64,000 nt of DNA, taken from NCBI RefSeq assembly GCF_009831575.1, contig NZ_WUUT01000004.1:164138-228137 (forward strand), written 5' to 3'. Below are positions 22,679 to 30,554 of the stretch, in pieces. The translations under genes were made by a program, and so were the position numbers. The first letter of the stretch is position 1; each line of letters begins with the position of its first letter. Origin of the DNA: Halovenus carboxidivorans. Lineage in GTDB: Archaea > Halobacteriota > Halobacteria > Halobacteriales > Haloarculaceae. A model generated the notes under the pieces. It was not told the origin of the DNA. It was given only the letters and a program-made list of their open reading frames with translations, and did no database searches.

Positions 22679-25645
22679 ATGCGTCGACGACAGTTCATAA
22701 GTGCGCTGGCGGGAGTAACAGCGGCCGGTACCGCCGGGGCCGAGGCACTCCCGACGGGACCACTACCCCAACAGGTATCGACGACCGAGCAGGGACAGAT
22801 CGGACAGATGTTGTTTCCGTCGACGAGCGGGCTGTTGGCGGCCGACGGGGGCCCGCTGACCGACGACTCGCTGGTCGCCGTCTACGCGGAATCGACCGCC
22901 TCGGTTCGGGACCGCGACGGCGACGGCAACGCGGTTTCCTACCCTGAGGACGCCGACATCCCGCTGGTCGGCATCGACGACCGAGATAGCGGCGCCGTCG
23001 TCGGTATCGGGGGGATGCTGGTCAACGACGGCGACCTCGTCCCTGAGATCGAGGGCGAAGACACGCTCGGTGATCTGGGTAACGAGGAGTTTCTGCTGAA
23101 TCTCTACGACGAGTACGCCTCGGGGGAGACGATCCTGTGGGACGAGAGCCACGGCCAGTTCTACTCCCTCGATCGGTTTCGGAACTTCGCGGCCTACGCT
23201 GAGGACAACGGCTACACGCTGTCGGCGGCGACCGATCTGACCGATCTGTCGGGAGCGGCCGCGGTCGTGATCACCTCACCCGCCGACTCCTTCAGTGACG
23301 CGGAACGCACCGCCCTCTCGGAGTTCGTCGCCGGCGGCGGACTGGTCGTCCTCCACGACCAGTCGGATTTCAGTAACTTCGATCAGACCGCGAACCTGAA
23401 CGCGGTTGCCGAGGCCCTCGGTGCGGGCTTTCGGTTCAACGACGGCGAGGTGGGCGATACGGAGAACAACGTCGGCACCGCGTACCTCCCGCTCACGTCG
23501 AACTTCAACGACGCGTTCCCGCTGTTCGGCGACCGACCGGGGATCACTATCGACCTCCGGCGCGGCCGGGAGTACGACGTTCGCGTCGAGAGCGTGGCCG
23601 ACGGCGACACGTTCGACGGCGAGGATATCGGCCTCGAAACGGAGTACACCGCGACGGTCCGCGTGCTCGGTATCGACACCCCCGAGAGCGCGAGCGTGGC
23701 TGCCACCGCGGAGCGCCCCGAGGAGTGGGAAGGGCTGGCCTACGATATCGGAGCCCCGGATGCCGTCGACGAACTCGTCTTCGATTCGACGGCGAGCCTG
23801 CTCGATGCGAACGGCGAGCCACTGACCGACGACTCGCTGGTCGCCGTCGCCGCCGAACCGACCGCGAGCAACGAGGACAGCGACGGAACCGGCGACGCGG
23901 TTTCCTACCCCGACGACGCTGCGATCCCGCTCGTTGCGATTGACGGGGCCGTCGCCGGCCTCGGAGCACCGTTCGTCGACGAGGGATTCGACACGAGCGC
24001 CGACAACGAGGAGTTCCTGCTGAACCTCTACGACAGCCTCGTGGGCGGCGGCACCGTCCTGTGGGACGAGGGCCACGGCCAGTTCTACGATCTGGCCTCG
24101 TTCCCCGAGTTCGAGTCCTACGCCGAGAAAAACGGCTATACGCTCGAATCGACGACCGATCTAACCGACCTGTCGGGAGCGGCCGCGGTCGTGATCACAT
24201 CACCTGCCGATTCCTTCAGTGACGCGGAACGCACCGCCCTCTCGGAGTTTGTCGCCGACGGCGGGGCGGTGATTCTCCACGACCAGTCGGATTTCAACAA
24301 CTTCGACGCGACGGCCAACCTGAACGCGGTGGCCAACGCGCTCGACCTCGGTTTCCGGTTCAACGACGACCAGGTCGTCGACGACGAGAACAACGCCGGT
24401 GCGCGTTTCGTCCCCGTTACGAGCAACTTCACTGGCCCGGACTCGCTGTTCGAGGCCCGCGACGGCATCGACGACGACCCGAACGCCCGCACGACGGAGT
24501 ATCTCACCGACTGGGCGAGTCGGGCGACGACGTTCGCTCGCGGCCGTCTCGAAGGCGAGAGTATCACGCTGTCGTTCGACGAGAACGAACCGCTCCGGGA
24601 TCCCACGCGGTTGCTCGCGTACGCCGAGTACGATGCCGACGGCGACGGCAGCCGAGAGACGCTGTACAACCGGGAGATGGTCGAAAAGGGATACGCTCGG
24701 GTCTACGGCTCGACGTTCGAGGACCACGACGAGTTCTGGGCGCTCGAACAGGACGCCCGCAGCGACGCTCGCAGGGTCTGGACCGAAAGCGACATCAGCG
24801 AGGCCTCGCCGTACCGCGACGGCGAGATTGCCGAGCTGTTCGTCCCGGACGCGGCGGTTCTCGACCGCGACAACGGGCGACCACGGCCGCAGACCGTCGC
24901 CGCCTACTCCGAGCCTGAGGCGGCCCTGGGCGACCAGACCTCGAGGAAGAAACACCCGCTGTTCGGCGTCGATTCGGCGGCCGGTGTCGCCGTCGGCGGC
25001 TCGCTCCTGATCGACGAGTCCTACGAGCAACTCGAGGGGTTCGGGGCCGACACGTCTGGGTTCGACAACTTTGCGTTCCTGAGCGACGTCATCGAGACGC
25101 TGGCTGGCGACGGACGCGAGGACATCGTCTTCATCGACGGCGGTCACGGCCAGTTCGGCGTCGATTACGCCCTCTCGAACGAGGACGCCGCTTACTACCA
25201 GCGACATCTCGAAGGGCGGGGGATCACATTCGAGCAGATCAACGACGTGACCCTCGACCGCCTCTCCGGGGCGCGAGCCCTCATCGTCACCACGCCCGTC
25301 AGTTCCTTCACCCCGGAGGAGGCCGCAGCAGTTCGCTCTTTCCGTGACGACGGCGGGGCCGTGGTCTGTCTCGGCTCCGCGGCGGCGCCGGCGGAGGCGA
25401 CGGCGAATCTCAACGACCTGATCGGCCGACTCGACACGAGGCTACGGGTGGGCGGCGAACGCGTGACCGACGCCACGAACAACGTGGCAGACGACCCAGA
25501 GATTCCCACGACGACCGACGTGGTCGTTTCGCCGGAGCCACCGCGGAACCCGGGACGAGGCCGCTCGAACGGTCGCGGACCGAACGGTCAGCGGGGTCGC
25601 TCGAACGGCCGCCGAGGGAACTCCAAGAAACACAACGGTACGTGA
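22679..25645 (+). CDS. Secreted protein with three DUF4350-like units and a split thermonuclease (SNase) domain
   Basis: A 988-residue protein with a Tat-type N-terminus (Arg-Arg-Arg-Gln-Phe-Ile) and an Ala-x-Ala-type cleavage region near residue 21. Three related units of a flavodoxin/glutamine amidotransferase-like fold follow, at about 44-290, 366-600 and 720-960, each with a Gly-His-Gly-Gln-Phe motif and Ala-Asp-Ser-Phe or Val-Ser-Ser-Phe. Residues 298-354 are the N-half of a staphylococcal-nuclease domain (Asp-Gly-Asp-Thr-Phe, then Arg-Val-Leu-Gly-Ile-Asp-Thr-Pro-Glu). Residues 603-705 are the C-half (Asp-Pro-Thr-Arg-Leu-Leu-Ala-Tyr, Gly-Tyr-Ala-Arg-Val-Tyr). Catalytic Arg and Glu equivalents are kept, so phosphodiester cleavage outside the cell is plausible. 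The tail is Arg/Gly/Asn-rich. The longer ORF start at 22655 gives a non-signal N-terminus, so the Met before the Arg triplet is preferred. Confidence 0.82.
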   Translation: MRRRQFISALAGVTAAGTAGAEALPTGPLPQQVSTTEQGQIGQMLFPSTSGLLAADGGPLTDDSLVAVYAESTASVRDRDGDGNAVSYPEDADIPLVGIDDRDSGAVVGIGGMLVNDGDLVPEIEGEDTLGDLGNEEFLLNLYDEYASGETILWDESHGQFYSLDRFRNFAAYAEDNGYTLSAATDLTDLSGAAAVVITSPADSFSDAERTALSEFVAGGGLVVLHDQSDFSNFDQTANLNAVAEALGAGFRFNDGEVGDTENNVGTAYLPLTSNFNDAFPLFGDRPGITIDLRRGREYDVRVESVADGDTFDGEDIGLETEYTATVRVLGIDTPESASVAATAERPEEWEGLAYDIGAPDAVDELVFDSTASLLDANGEPLTDDSLVAVAAEPTASNEDSDGTGDAVSYPDDAAIPLVAIDGAVAGLGAPFVDEGFDTSADNEEFLLNLYDSLVGGGTVLWDEGHGQFYDLASFPEFESYAEKNGYTLESTTDLTDLSGAAAVVITSPADSFSDAERTALSEFVADGGAVILHDQSDFNNFDATANLNAVANALDLGFRFNDDQVVDDENNAGARFVPVTSNFTGPDSLFEARDGIDDDPNARTTEYLTDWASRATTFARGRLEGESITLSFDENEPLRDPTRLLAYAEYDADGDGSRETLYNREMVEKGYARVYGSTFEDHDEFWALEQDARSDARRVWTESDISEASPYRDGEIAELFVPDAAVLDRDNGRPRPQTVAAYSEPEAALGDQTSRKKHPLFGVDSAAGVAVGGSLLIDESYEQLEGFGADTSGFDNFAFLSDVIETLAGDGREDIVFIDGGHGQFGVDYALSNEDAAYYQRHLEGRGITFEQINDVTLDRLSGARALIVTTPVSSFTPEEAAAVRSFRDDGGAVVCLGSAAAPAEATANLNDLIGRLDTRLRVGGERVTDATNNVADDPEIPTTTDVVVSPEPPRNPGRGRSNGRGPNGQRGRSNGRRGNSKKHNGT
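23231..23340 (+). repeat. Intragenic near-identical repeat, copy A
   Basis: These 110 nt recur at 24155-24264 (offset 924 nt) with about seven differences counted by eye, most of them at third codon positions. The encoded segment is the Leu-Ser-Gly-Ala-Ala-Ala-Val-Val-Ile-Thr-Ser-Pro block of the first DUF4350-like unit. Confidence 0.85.
24155..24264 (+). repeat. Intragenic near-identical repeat, copy B
   Basis: Second copy of the 110-nt block at 23231-23340, inside the unit that interrupts the SNase domain. The high nucleotide match in a wider, more diverged duplication suggests recent duplication or gene conversion between the units. Confidence 0.85.
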
Positions 25646-25720
25646 ACTGCCTCGCCGGGGTGTCCGATCCGAGAGACGACTCGGGTGACGATTCGCCGGG
25701 CCAGAACAGTCCGAGACGGC

Positions 25721-26179
25721 TCAGTACGACGCCGTCGAGTTGTCGTCGCTGGTCTCCGCTTCCTCGACGATGATCGCACCGACCATATCTTGACGGAGAT
25801 GGGGGATGCAGACGTAGTCGTACCGTCCGGGAGTCGTAAACTCGTTTTCGAACGTATCGCCGGGTTCGAGTATCCCGCCGGCACGGTCGTCCCACGCGGC
25901 CTTGGCGGCCTCGTAGCTGTCGAACCCGCCGGAGGCGAAGTACTCGGAGTCGTCGGCCGCTTCGGGGAGTCCGGACGCGGTGACGGTGTGGCTGTGGCTG
26001 CTCGTGTTCTCGAAGACGACGGTCGTTCCGACCGGCACCCGCAACTCCTCGGGCCGGAAATCGACCTGTGTCATCGTCACCCGGTTGTCATCGGTGGCGG
26101 CCGCTTGCCCGTCGAAACACCCCGCGAGCGTCGCGGACGCGCCGGCACCGACGAGACCCAGAAAAGCACGGCGGTTCAT
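25721..26179 (-). CDS. Halocyanin-like blue copper lipoprotein
   Basis: A 152-residue protein. It has a Tat motif Asn-Arg-Arg-Ala-Phe-Leu with lipobox Leu-Ala-Gly-Cys (Cys21), so it is lipid-anchored outside. The cupredoxin fold shows the copper ligands: His in Ser-His-Ser-His-Thr-Val, then Cys and His in Tyr-Val-Cys-Ile-Pro-His-Leu, with a following Met (Arg-Gln-Asp-Met-Val-Gly). It is probably a mobile electron carrier between membrane redox complexes. Between the His and Cys motifs there is a helical insertion (Tyr-Glu-Ala-Ala-Lys-Ala-Ala-Trp) that is longer than in plastocyanins. It is transcribed toward the nuclease-like gene and separated from it by 75 bp. Confidence 0.9.
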   Translation of the reverse strand: MNRRAFLGLVGAGASATLAGCFDGQAAATDDNRVTMTQVDFRPEELRVPVGTTVVFENTSSHSHTVTASGLPEAADDSEYFASGGFDSYEAAKAAWDDRAGGILEPGDTFENEFTTPGRYDYVCIPHLRQDMVGAIIVEEAETSDDNSTASY

Positions 26180-26270
26180 GTGCGGACCTCAGGACTGCAT
26201 CCCTTTAGACCGCTCGGTTCCGGGTATCACCGTCCGAGGGTTCAAATACCAGTACCGGACCAGCGGGCCT

Positions 26271-26864
26271 ATGGACGACGCACTGACAGAGCGCGTCGAG
26301 GCACTCGAACGGACAGTCGCCGAGGGCGAGTTCGACCAGGAACTGGCCGGTGACTACGCTGACATTCAGGACACCCTCTCGACGATCACGGAGCGCCTCG
26401 ACGACTTAGAGGAGCAGGTCGACGAGATCGACGCGGCGGCGCAGGCGCTCAGGGGATACGTCGGAAACGTCCGGTCAGTCAACGAGGACGTCGAACGGCG
26501 GGCTGACGCCGCCCTCGCCAAGGCGGAAGCGCTCGAATCGAGTTTCGAGACGCTCGAAGCCGGTGGGGTACCCGAAGCTCAAGCGGGTGACGAGATCGAG
26601 GCCCGAGCAGGTGAGCCGACCAAAGCAGGCGGGGACGAGCAACCCACAGAGCGCACCCACGCGGCCGAACGTGGTCGTTGCCACGAGTGCGGGCGACGCC
26701 ACGGCGCTCGCTCGCACCAGCAATCGTCCGGAGACGTGACCCGCCCCGAAGCGACAGACGGCGGTCGTTCACCGTCCCGGTCCGAGCAGCAAACTGACCC
26801 CTCGCTCCTCCCCGAGGAGTCGGACGGAACCGGGAGACTCCAGCGAATCCGGGAACTGCTGTGA
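26271..26864 (+). CDS. Coiled-coil protein with a C-terminal Cys/His zinc-ribbon-like motif (DUF7310 type)
   Basis: A 197-residue acidic protein. Residues 1-95 are a long heptad-type coiled coil. Residues about 125-145 contain Cys-His-Glu-Cys-Gly-Arg-Arg-His, a compact zinc-binding candidate, in a low-complexity Gly/Ser/Arg region. The C-terminus ends Arg-Ile-Arg-Glu-Leu-Leu. Its stop overlaps the GTG start of the secretion ATPase (GTGA), so the three genes 26271-30486 form one operon and this is likely an accessory or tether of the ATPase complex. The family is one I recall as a haloarchaeal DUF. Its function is not shown. Confidence 0.78.
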   Translation: MDDALTERVEALERTVAEGEFDQELAGDYADIQDTLSTITERLDDLEEQVDEIDAAAQALRGYVGNVRSVNEDVERRADAALAKAEALESSFETLEAGGVPEAQAGDEIEARAGEPTKAGGDEQPTERTHAAERGRCHECGRRHGARSHQQSSGDVTRPEATDGGRSPSRSEQQTDPSLLPEESDGTGRLQRIRELL

Positions 26865-28777
26865 TCGCCATGTCGCTGCACGGTCGTCTTCCGGACGCAC
26901 TCGCGTCGCTGCTCAGTGACGACACAGATCAACAGCCGTGCGGCTGTGAGCCGTCCTTCGAGGGGGAAACCCTGATTGTCGACGCCTCGGCCTGCGACCG
27001 GGACGGGCGGCTGGCCGACAGCCCCGACTGCCGGCAGACCGTTATCGGCCGACTCGTCGACCGCGACGCAGAGGCCGTCAAAGTCGAACGCCGCGGGGTC
27101 GTTCGAGCGTACGAGGACAAGTCGGCCGCCCTGCTCGCCGCGGCCGGACGGTTCGCCGAGGCGACGGAGTTTCACGACGAACGGCTCGCTGCCCGGGCGC
27201 TCCGTGACCCACTCGCGGCCGCCCACGAAGCGACCGGACGGGCCGACGCGGTCCGGGATATCGCCGCGGAAACGGGGCTTGCCGAACTCGCTGCCAACGC
27301 CGCTGATTACGAGACGGTACTCGCTCCGGCGGTTGGTCCGACGGTGAGTCACTGGCGCGTGTGCACCACTCCGCCGCCCGATACACAGTTACGGGATGTC
27401 TGCGAACTCGATACCGGCGCGACAGTGCGACGATACGAGCAGCCGACCGGTGTCGACCGGTACTTCCTCTGGCCCGCCGAGCGCGACCTCTCGGCTGAGG
27501 GATACGATCTGCTGGCGACGGCCTACGACCGCCTCGCCAGCGGAGCCTTCGAGGGCGAACAGCGCGCCCCGGGCCGGGCGGTCCGTGCCGTCGCTGAGGA
27601 CGAGGCGTACGCCGAGACAGTTTCCGTCGAGCGGATCAGCGGCATTCTCCGAAAACACACCCGCGGGTTCGGTCTCCTCGAAGACCTCTTTGCCGACCCG
27701 GAGGTTTCGGACGCCTTCGTCACCGCCCCGGCCCCGTCGAACCAGGTGCGCGTCACCGTCGACGGCGAGACCTGTCGAACGAACGTCCGCCTCACGGCCG
27801 AAGGCGTCGAGGCGCTCTCCTCGCGGTTCCGTCGGGAGAGCGGTCGCGCGTTCTCGCGGGCCGATCCAACGCTCGACGCGACGGCGACCGTCGCAGACCG
27901 GCAGATGCGCGTCGCCGGCGTCACGGAACCGCCGAGCGACGGCACGGCCTTCGCCTTCCGGGCGCAGGACGACGCGGTCTGGACGCTGCCCGCGCTCGTC
28001 GGAAACGGGACGCTCTCTGCCACGGCAGCAGCGCTGCTCTCGGTCGCGGTCGAACGCGGTGCCGCGGTGCTGGTCGCCGGGCCGCGCGGGGCGGGGAAGA
28101 CGACGCTACTCGGCGCCCTGCTCTGGGAACTCCCACCAGACGTGCGAACCGTCGCTATCGAGGACACACCGGAGCTACCGGTCGAACCGTTACAGGAGGC
28201 CGGACGGGATATCCAGCCCCTGCTGGCCAGCGCCGACGGTGACGAACTCTCGCCGGCCGGGGCGTTACGAACAGCCTTGCGACTCGGGGACGGAGCCATC
28301 GCAGTCGGAGAGGTTCGTGGCGAGGAAGCGGGGGTTCTCTACGAGGCGATGCGCGTCGGTGCGAACAGCGAGGCGGTTCTGGGGACGATTCACGGCGACG
28401 GCGGCCAGGCCGTCTACGAGCGCGTCGTCGAGGATCTGGGCGTCTCGCCGTCCTCCTTCGGTGTGACCGACCTGATCGTCACCTGTGAGATCACCGCCGA
28501 CAGCACTCGCCGCGTCAGCGCGGTCGAGGAGGTCACGACTGGCACGGCGCCGGCTTTCGAGACGCTGTTCGAGCGGAGCGGCGCGGGCCTCGATCCGACC
28601 GGACGGATCGAGCGGGGCAACAGCACGGCGGTCGACGACCTCCGCGCGGCCGGGGAACCCTATGCCGACCTCCGCGAACGACTCAAACGCCGGGAGCGAC
28701 TCCTGCAATCGCTGGCCGACGCCGGTGGGACCGACGTGGGCGCAGTCGTCGACTCCCACGGGGAGCGAGAGCGATGA
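26861..28777 (+). CDS. Type II/IV secretion (TadA/VirB11-like) ATPase
   Basis: A 638-residue motor protein, numbered here from the GTG that overlaps the previous stop (ATG at 26870 is an alternative). A cysteine-bearing N-terminal domain of about 250 residues (Cys-Gly-Cys, Cys-Asp-Arg, Cys-Arg-Gln) precedes the ATPase core: Walker A Gly-Pro-Arg-Gly-Ala-Gly-Lys-Thr-Thr at 407-415, Asp/Glu box Ala-Ile-Glu-Asp-Thr-Pro-Glu-Leu, Walker B-type Val-Gly-Glu-Val-Arg-Gly-Glu-Glu, and His box Gly-Thr-Ile-His-Gly-Asp-Gly-Gly. It would hydrolyse ATP to assemble pilins in the membrane with the TadC-like protein next door. It is much larger than canonical PilB because of the N-terminal domain. Confidence 0.9.
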   Translation: MIAMSLHGRLPDALASLLSDDTDQQPCGCEPSFEGETLIVDASACDRDGRLADSPDCRQTVIGRLVDRDAEAVKVERRGVVRAYEDKSAALLAAAGRFAEATEFHDERLAARALRDPLAAAHEATGRADAVRDIAAETGLAELAANAADYETVLAPAVGPTVSHWRVCTTPPPDTQLRDVCELDTGATVRRYEQPTGVDRYFLWPAERDLSAEGYDLLATAYDRLASGAFEGEQRAPGRAVRAVAEDEAYAETVSVERISGILRKHTRGFGLLEDLFADPEVSDAFVTAPAPSNQVRVTVDGETCRTNVRLTAEGVEALSSRFRRESGRAFSRADPTLDATATVADRQMRVAGVTEPPSDGTAFAFRAQDDAVWTLPALVGNGTLSATAAALLSVAVERGAAVLVAGPRGAGKTTLLGALLWELPPDVRTVAIEDTPELPVEPLQEAGRDIQPLLASADGDELSPAGALRTALRLGDGAIAVGEVRGEEAGVLYEAMRVGANSEAVLGTIHGDGGQAVYERVVEDLGVSPSSFGVTDLIVTCEITADSTRRVSAVEEVTTGTAPAFETLFERSGAGLDPTGRIERGNSTAVDDLRAAGEPYADLRERLKRRERLLQSLADAGGTDVGAVVDSHGERER

Positions 28778-30486
28778 GCGGCACTCACATTATCAGGCTC
28801 CTCGAAGCGACGGCGGCGCTGTATCCGTGGCGTGCCGAGCCGAGTACGGAACTCCGACTGGCGCTCGATTTTCTCGGCCGCCCCGTCGACCCTGCCGCGG
28901 TAGTCGAGGCCGGGTACGTCGCCGGTCTCGTTGTCGGTTTCTCCCTCTCGCTCTCTGCCGTCGTCGTCCCGCCACAGTTTCGAGCCGTGGCCGTCCTCGC
29001 GGCCGTGACGGTCGGTCTGCTGACGACGCACACGGTCCAGTCCGCGCCGCGCCTGCTGGCGACCGCCCGCCGGACGGCCGCACTCGGGGCCGCACCGGAT
29101 CTCGTCGCCCGGACCGTCCTCAGCATGCGGCTCTCGCCGACTCCCGAGCGAGCCGCGGATTTCGCCGCCCGGACCGGCAGCGGAGTCCTCGCCGCGAGTC
29201 TCGCGGATCACGTCCGCCAGAGCCGACACACCGGCCTCGCCGGGTTCGTCAGTTTCGGTGACGCGTGGGCCGACCTCTTCCCCTCCCTGCGTCGGTCGGT
29301 CGCACTCGTCTCCGCGGCCGGTAACGCGACCGACCGCGACCGCGAGCGCCTGCTCGACCGGGCACTGACGGTCGTGATGGAAGGGACGCGGGACCAGATG
29401 GAATCGTTCGGCGCGTGGGTCCGGACTCCCGTGACGGCGCTGTACGCATTCGGCGTGTTGCTCCCGACCGCCCTCGTTGCGCTGCTGCCGGCAGGCAGTG
29501 CGGTCGGCGTCGCGGTGACGCCGCTGACCGTCGTTACACTCTACGATATCGCGCTCCCCGGAGTGCTGCTCGGTGCCTCGGCGTGGCTGCTCGCCAACCG
29601 ACCCGTCGCCTTCCCCCCGCCAGCGATCACGACCGACCACGACGGTGTCCCCGACAGACGCCGCCTGGCCGTCGCCGTCTCCCTCGGCGTCGCGGTCTGT
29701 GCTGGCGTCGCCGCGGGGTGGGTCACACCGCTGTGGGGCCGAGTCGTCGCTGCGTCCGGATTCGGGGTCGGTGTCGGTCTGTGGCTGTACTACCGCCCGG
29801 TCGTCAGCCAGTACGAACACATTCGACGTATCGAGCGGTCGCTGCCCGACGCGCTGACACTGGTCGGTCGTCGGGTCGCCAACGGACGAGCGGTCGAGAC
29901 CGCGATCGAACACACTGGCGAGGAACTGGACGACGAGATCGGCGCGGTCTTTCGCGCCGGATCTCTCCGACACCGTCAACTGCAGATCGGCGTCGAAGAG
30001 GCGTTCCTGGGCCGCAACGGCGTCCTCGAAGCCGTGCCGAGCCCCCGGGTCCGCGGCAGCGTCGCGCTGCTCGCGCTGGCGGCCGAGGCCGGTCGCCCCG
30101 CCGGGACGGCACTGCTGGCGCTGGGCGATCACGTCGAGGATCTCCAGGCAATCGAGCGCGAGGCCAAGCGAGGACTCACCCACGTCTGCCAGACACTCAA
30201 GACGACCGGGATGCTTTTCGGGCCGCTCGTTGCGGGTGCGACGGTCGCCCTCGCGGAGGGGATCGGCGGCGAGGAGTTTCTGGCCGAGCAGACGCAGTCG
30301 CTGGTCTGGCTCGGCGGTCCCGTCGGGGTGTACGCGTTGCTGCTCGCAGTCGTGCTGACCGGGCTGGCGACCGGACTGACTCGGGGGCTGGATCGCGAAC
30401 TGCTGGGGTATCAGATCGGCCGCGGGCTGGTCTGCGCGACCGGCGCATATCTGATTGCGTATCTCCTCGTCGGACGGTTGTTGTGA
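28774..30486 (+). CDS. TadC/PilC-like type II secretion system F-type membrane protein
   Basis: A 570-residue membrane protein overlapping the ATPase stop by 4 bp (ATGA). It has around eight or nine hydrophobic segments in two blocks. Each block carries a cytoplasmic helical domain with pilus-platform features such as Arg-x-Ala-Asp-Phe-Ala-Ala-Arg and Ala-Asp/Glu-Arg-Ser-Leu-Pro-Asp-Ala-Leu. Together with the ATPase it makes the minimal engine for archaeal type IV-like filaments, probably acting on the pseudopilins at 11754-19325. Sequence similarity to bacterial PilC is low, so the family call relies on size, topology and the neighbouring ATPase. Confidence 0.85.
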   Translation: MSGTHIIRLLEATAALYPWRAEPSTELRLALDFLGRPVDPAAVVEAGYVAGLVVGFSLSLSAVVVPPQFRAVAVLAAVTVGLLTTHTVQSAPRLLATARRTAALGAAPDLVARTVLSMRLSPTPERAADFAARTGSGVLAASLADHVRQSRHTGLAGFVSFGDAWADLFPSLRRSVALVSAAGNATDRDRERLLDRALTVVMEGTRDQMESFGAWVRTPVTALYAFGVLLPTALVALLPAGSAVGVAVTPLTVVTLYDIALPGVLLGASAWLLANRPVAFPPPAITTDHDGVPDRRRLAVAVSLGVAVCAGVAAGWVTPLWGRVVAASGFGVGVGLWLYYRPVVSQYEHIRRIERSLPDALTLVGRRVANGRAVETAIEHTGEELDDEIGAVFRAGSLRHRQLQIGVEEAFLGRNGVLEAVPSPRVRGSVALLALAAEAGRPAGTALLALGDHVEDLQAIEREAKRGLTHVCQTLKTTGMLFGPLVAGATVALAEGIGGEEFLAEQTQSLVWLGGPVGVYALLLAVVLTGLATGLTRGLDRELLGYQIGRGLVCATGAYLIAYLLVGRLL

Positions 30487-30554
30487 TTTTGCTGTCGTGG
30501 GAGCGAGACTAACTTTGATTATGCCACGCGTCGAACTTCGATGTGGAGATTACG

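Noticed and set aside
26220-26270. Possible tRNA T-loop (GGTTCAAAT) before the coiled-coil gene
   Set aside because: No acceptor or anticodon stem forms around it and the distance to the ATG fits a promoter.
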